Of a DNA stretch of 14,989 bases, positions 14,217 to 14,989 are shown piece after piece. The stretch's first letter is position 1; every line of letters starts with the position of its first letter. The translations under genes were made by a program, and so were the position numbers. The stretch is taken from NCBI GenBank assembly GCA_044351265.1, contig JBILGC010000047.1, positions 1 through 14,989 of the forward strand. The letters are read 5' to 3'. The stretch comes from JAJTFA01 sp044351265 (GTDB lineage: Bacteria > Bacteroidota > Bacteroidia > UKL13-3). The notes beneath the pieces are model-generated. The model did not search any database and was not told where the DNA came from. It was given only the letters and a program-made list of their open reading frames with translations.

Positions 14217-14989
14217 ATGAAAAAGCTAACAACACTATTGTTCTTTTTTCCATTGTTTGTTTATGCCCAAAACGCACGTATATCAGCCAATATGCAGTTA
14301 TATCTGCAGCATCCATCGGCATGCACGCAGAAGGTAATGTATAAAACAGCTCAGCAAAACTATATCAGCACATTTTTAAAGGTGCAGCAACCTTTTCATG
14401 AAGAACCTTTGTTAAAACTTGGAGTAAGCATTGGCACCCGAGCCGGGGATGTATATACTACACTAATACCGGAGCAGGTTGTAAAGCAGGTACTGCAAAT
14501 TGAGGGTATTGAATATGTGCAATTGGATGAACCCGTTTTTGCCAATCTGGAAAGCGCCCGCAAGGCTGCACGCGTAGATTCGGTTCATCAGGCCATTCAA
14601 TTAAATTTGCCATACTCAGGTAAAGGCGTTGTGGTTGGTATTATTGATGCGGGCTTTGATTATAGTCATCCCACTTTTTATGATACTAGCGGTAGTGTGC
14701 TGCGCATTAAACGCGTGTGGGAGCAAAGACAAATCGGTAATCCGCCTGCGGGTTTTACGTATGGAAATGAATTAACCGATACGGCTGCCATGCTTAGCAA
14801 AGGATATGATGTAAATACTTTTTCGCATGGCACACATGTGGGAGGAATAGCAGCAGGATCAGGTTTTGGCAGCACCGGCAACATGCGGGGCGTGGCCTAT
14901 GAGAGCGACTTGGTTTTTGTGGGCATCAGGCCTGAGAAAAGCGAGTGGACCGGCATGGGTATGGCTAGCATTATTGATGCCGTAAATTA
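14217..14989 (+). CDS. Exported subtilisin-like serine protease, S8 family (3' end missing)
   Basis: The first 257 residues of a secreted protease; the frame stays open to the window edge. MKKLTTLLFFFPLFVYA (1-17) is a signal peptide, cleaved before Gln18. Residues about 20-110 look like an inhibitor I9-type propeptide, ending with IEYVQLDEPVFANL. The peptidase domain starts near GKGVVVGIIDAGFDYSHPTF, where Asp144 is the catalytic Asp. SHGTHVGGIAAGSG follows with His204 as the catalytic His. The Ser motif (GTSMA-like) lies beyond the window. The start at ATG 14217 gives a clean signal peptide. Many Bacteroidota proteases of this kind end in a T9SS sorting domain, but that end cannot be seen here. 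The gene is divergent from hrpB. Confidence 0.92.
   Translation, partial: MKKLTTLLFFFPLFVYAQNARISANMQLYLQHPSACTQKVMYKTAQQNYISTFLKVQQPFHEEPLLKLGVSIGTRAGDVYTTLIPEQVVKQVLQIEGIEYVQLDEPVFANLESARKAARVDSVHQAIQLNLPYSGKGVVVGIIDAGFDYSHPTFYDTSGSVLRIKRVWEQRQIGNPPAGFTYGNELTDTAAMLSKGYDVNTFSHGTHVGGIAAGSGFGSTGNMRGVAYESDLVFVGIRPEKSEWTGMGMASIIDAVN

Overview
The window looks like chromosomal DNA from a member of the Bacteroidota, probably a Chitinophagales/Sphingobacteriales-type lineage. Four things point there. Two proteins end in type IX secretion (Por/T9SS type A) sorting domains. A DUF2490 outer-membrane barrel gene is present. Several genes carry the Bacteroidota -7 promoter element TAnnTTTG a short distance before the start codon. 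Shine-Dalgarno sequences are absent or weak throughout. The DNA is AT-rich and even in composition. I see no tRNA, rRNA, insertion sequence, integrase, CRISPR array or phage gene, so this is mostly ordinary core-genome territory.

Left part (1-3540): the 3' part of lpxA and a short ABC-type ATPase gene read rightward as an operon. They run tail-to-tail into leftward lpxB, with the last 23 bp of the two converging genes overlapping. lpxB is divergent from a gene for a membrane-anchored coiled-coil protein of unknown function, which ends in a textbook intrinsic terminator. LpxA and LpxB are the first and the disaccharide-forming enzymes of lipid A synthesis.

Middle part (3541-6574): a secreted T9SS protein with two PKD-like repeats is followed by a PLP-dependent alpha-oxoamine synthase. 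The synthase is a paralogue of, but not the same as, the well-known Bacteroidota serine palmitoyltransferase. Its upstream region has a -7 motif and two small symmetric DNA elements. A hairpin/T-run terminator closes it.

Right-middle part (6575-11272): three leftward genes sit 29 and 25 bp apart. They encode a sodium:solute symporter with an extra periplasmic helical insert, a large T9SS surface protein with Asp-box (BNR-like) repeats, and a DUF2490 outer-membrane protein. They plausibly form one transport/surface unit, although a -7 motif lies between the first two.

Right part (11273-14989): a 370 bp non-coding stretch holds a tight run of palindromes and stem-loops, the least explained sequence in the window. 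Beyond it lies leftward hrpB (DEAH-box helicase, GTG start). Divergent from hrpB is the 5' part of an exported subtilisin-family (S8) protease gene that runs off the window.

I did not find a convincing new multi-gene system. The best leads are the stem-loop cluster, the ATPase lacking both the Q-loop glutamine and H-loop histidine, the orphan alpha-oxoamine synthase, and the symporter insert.
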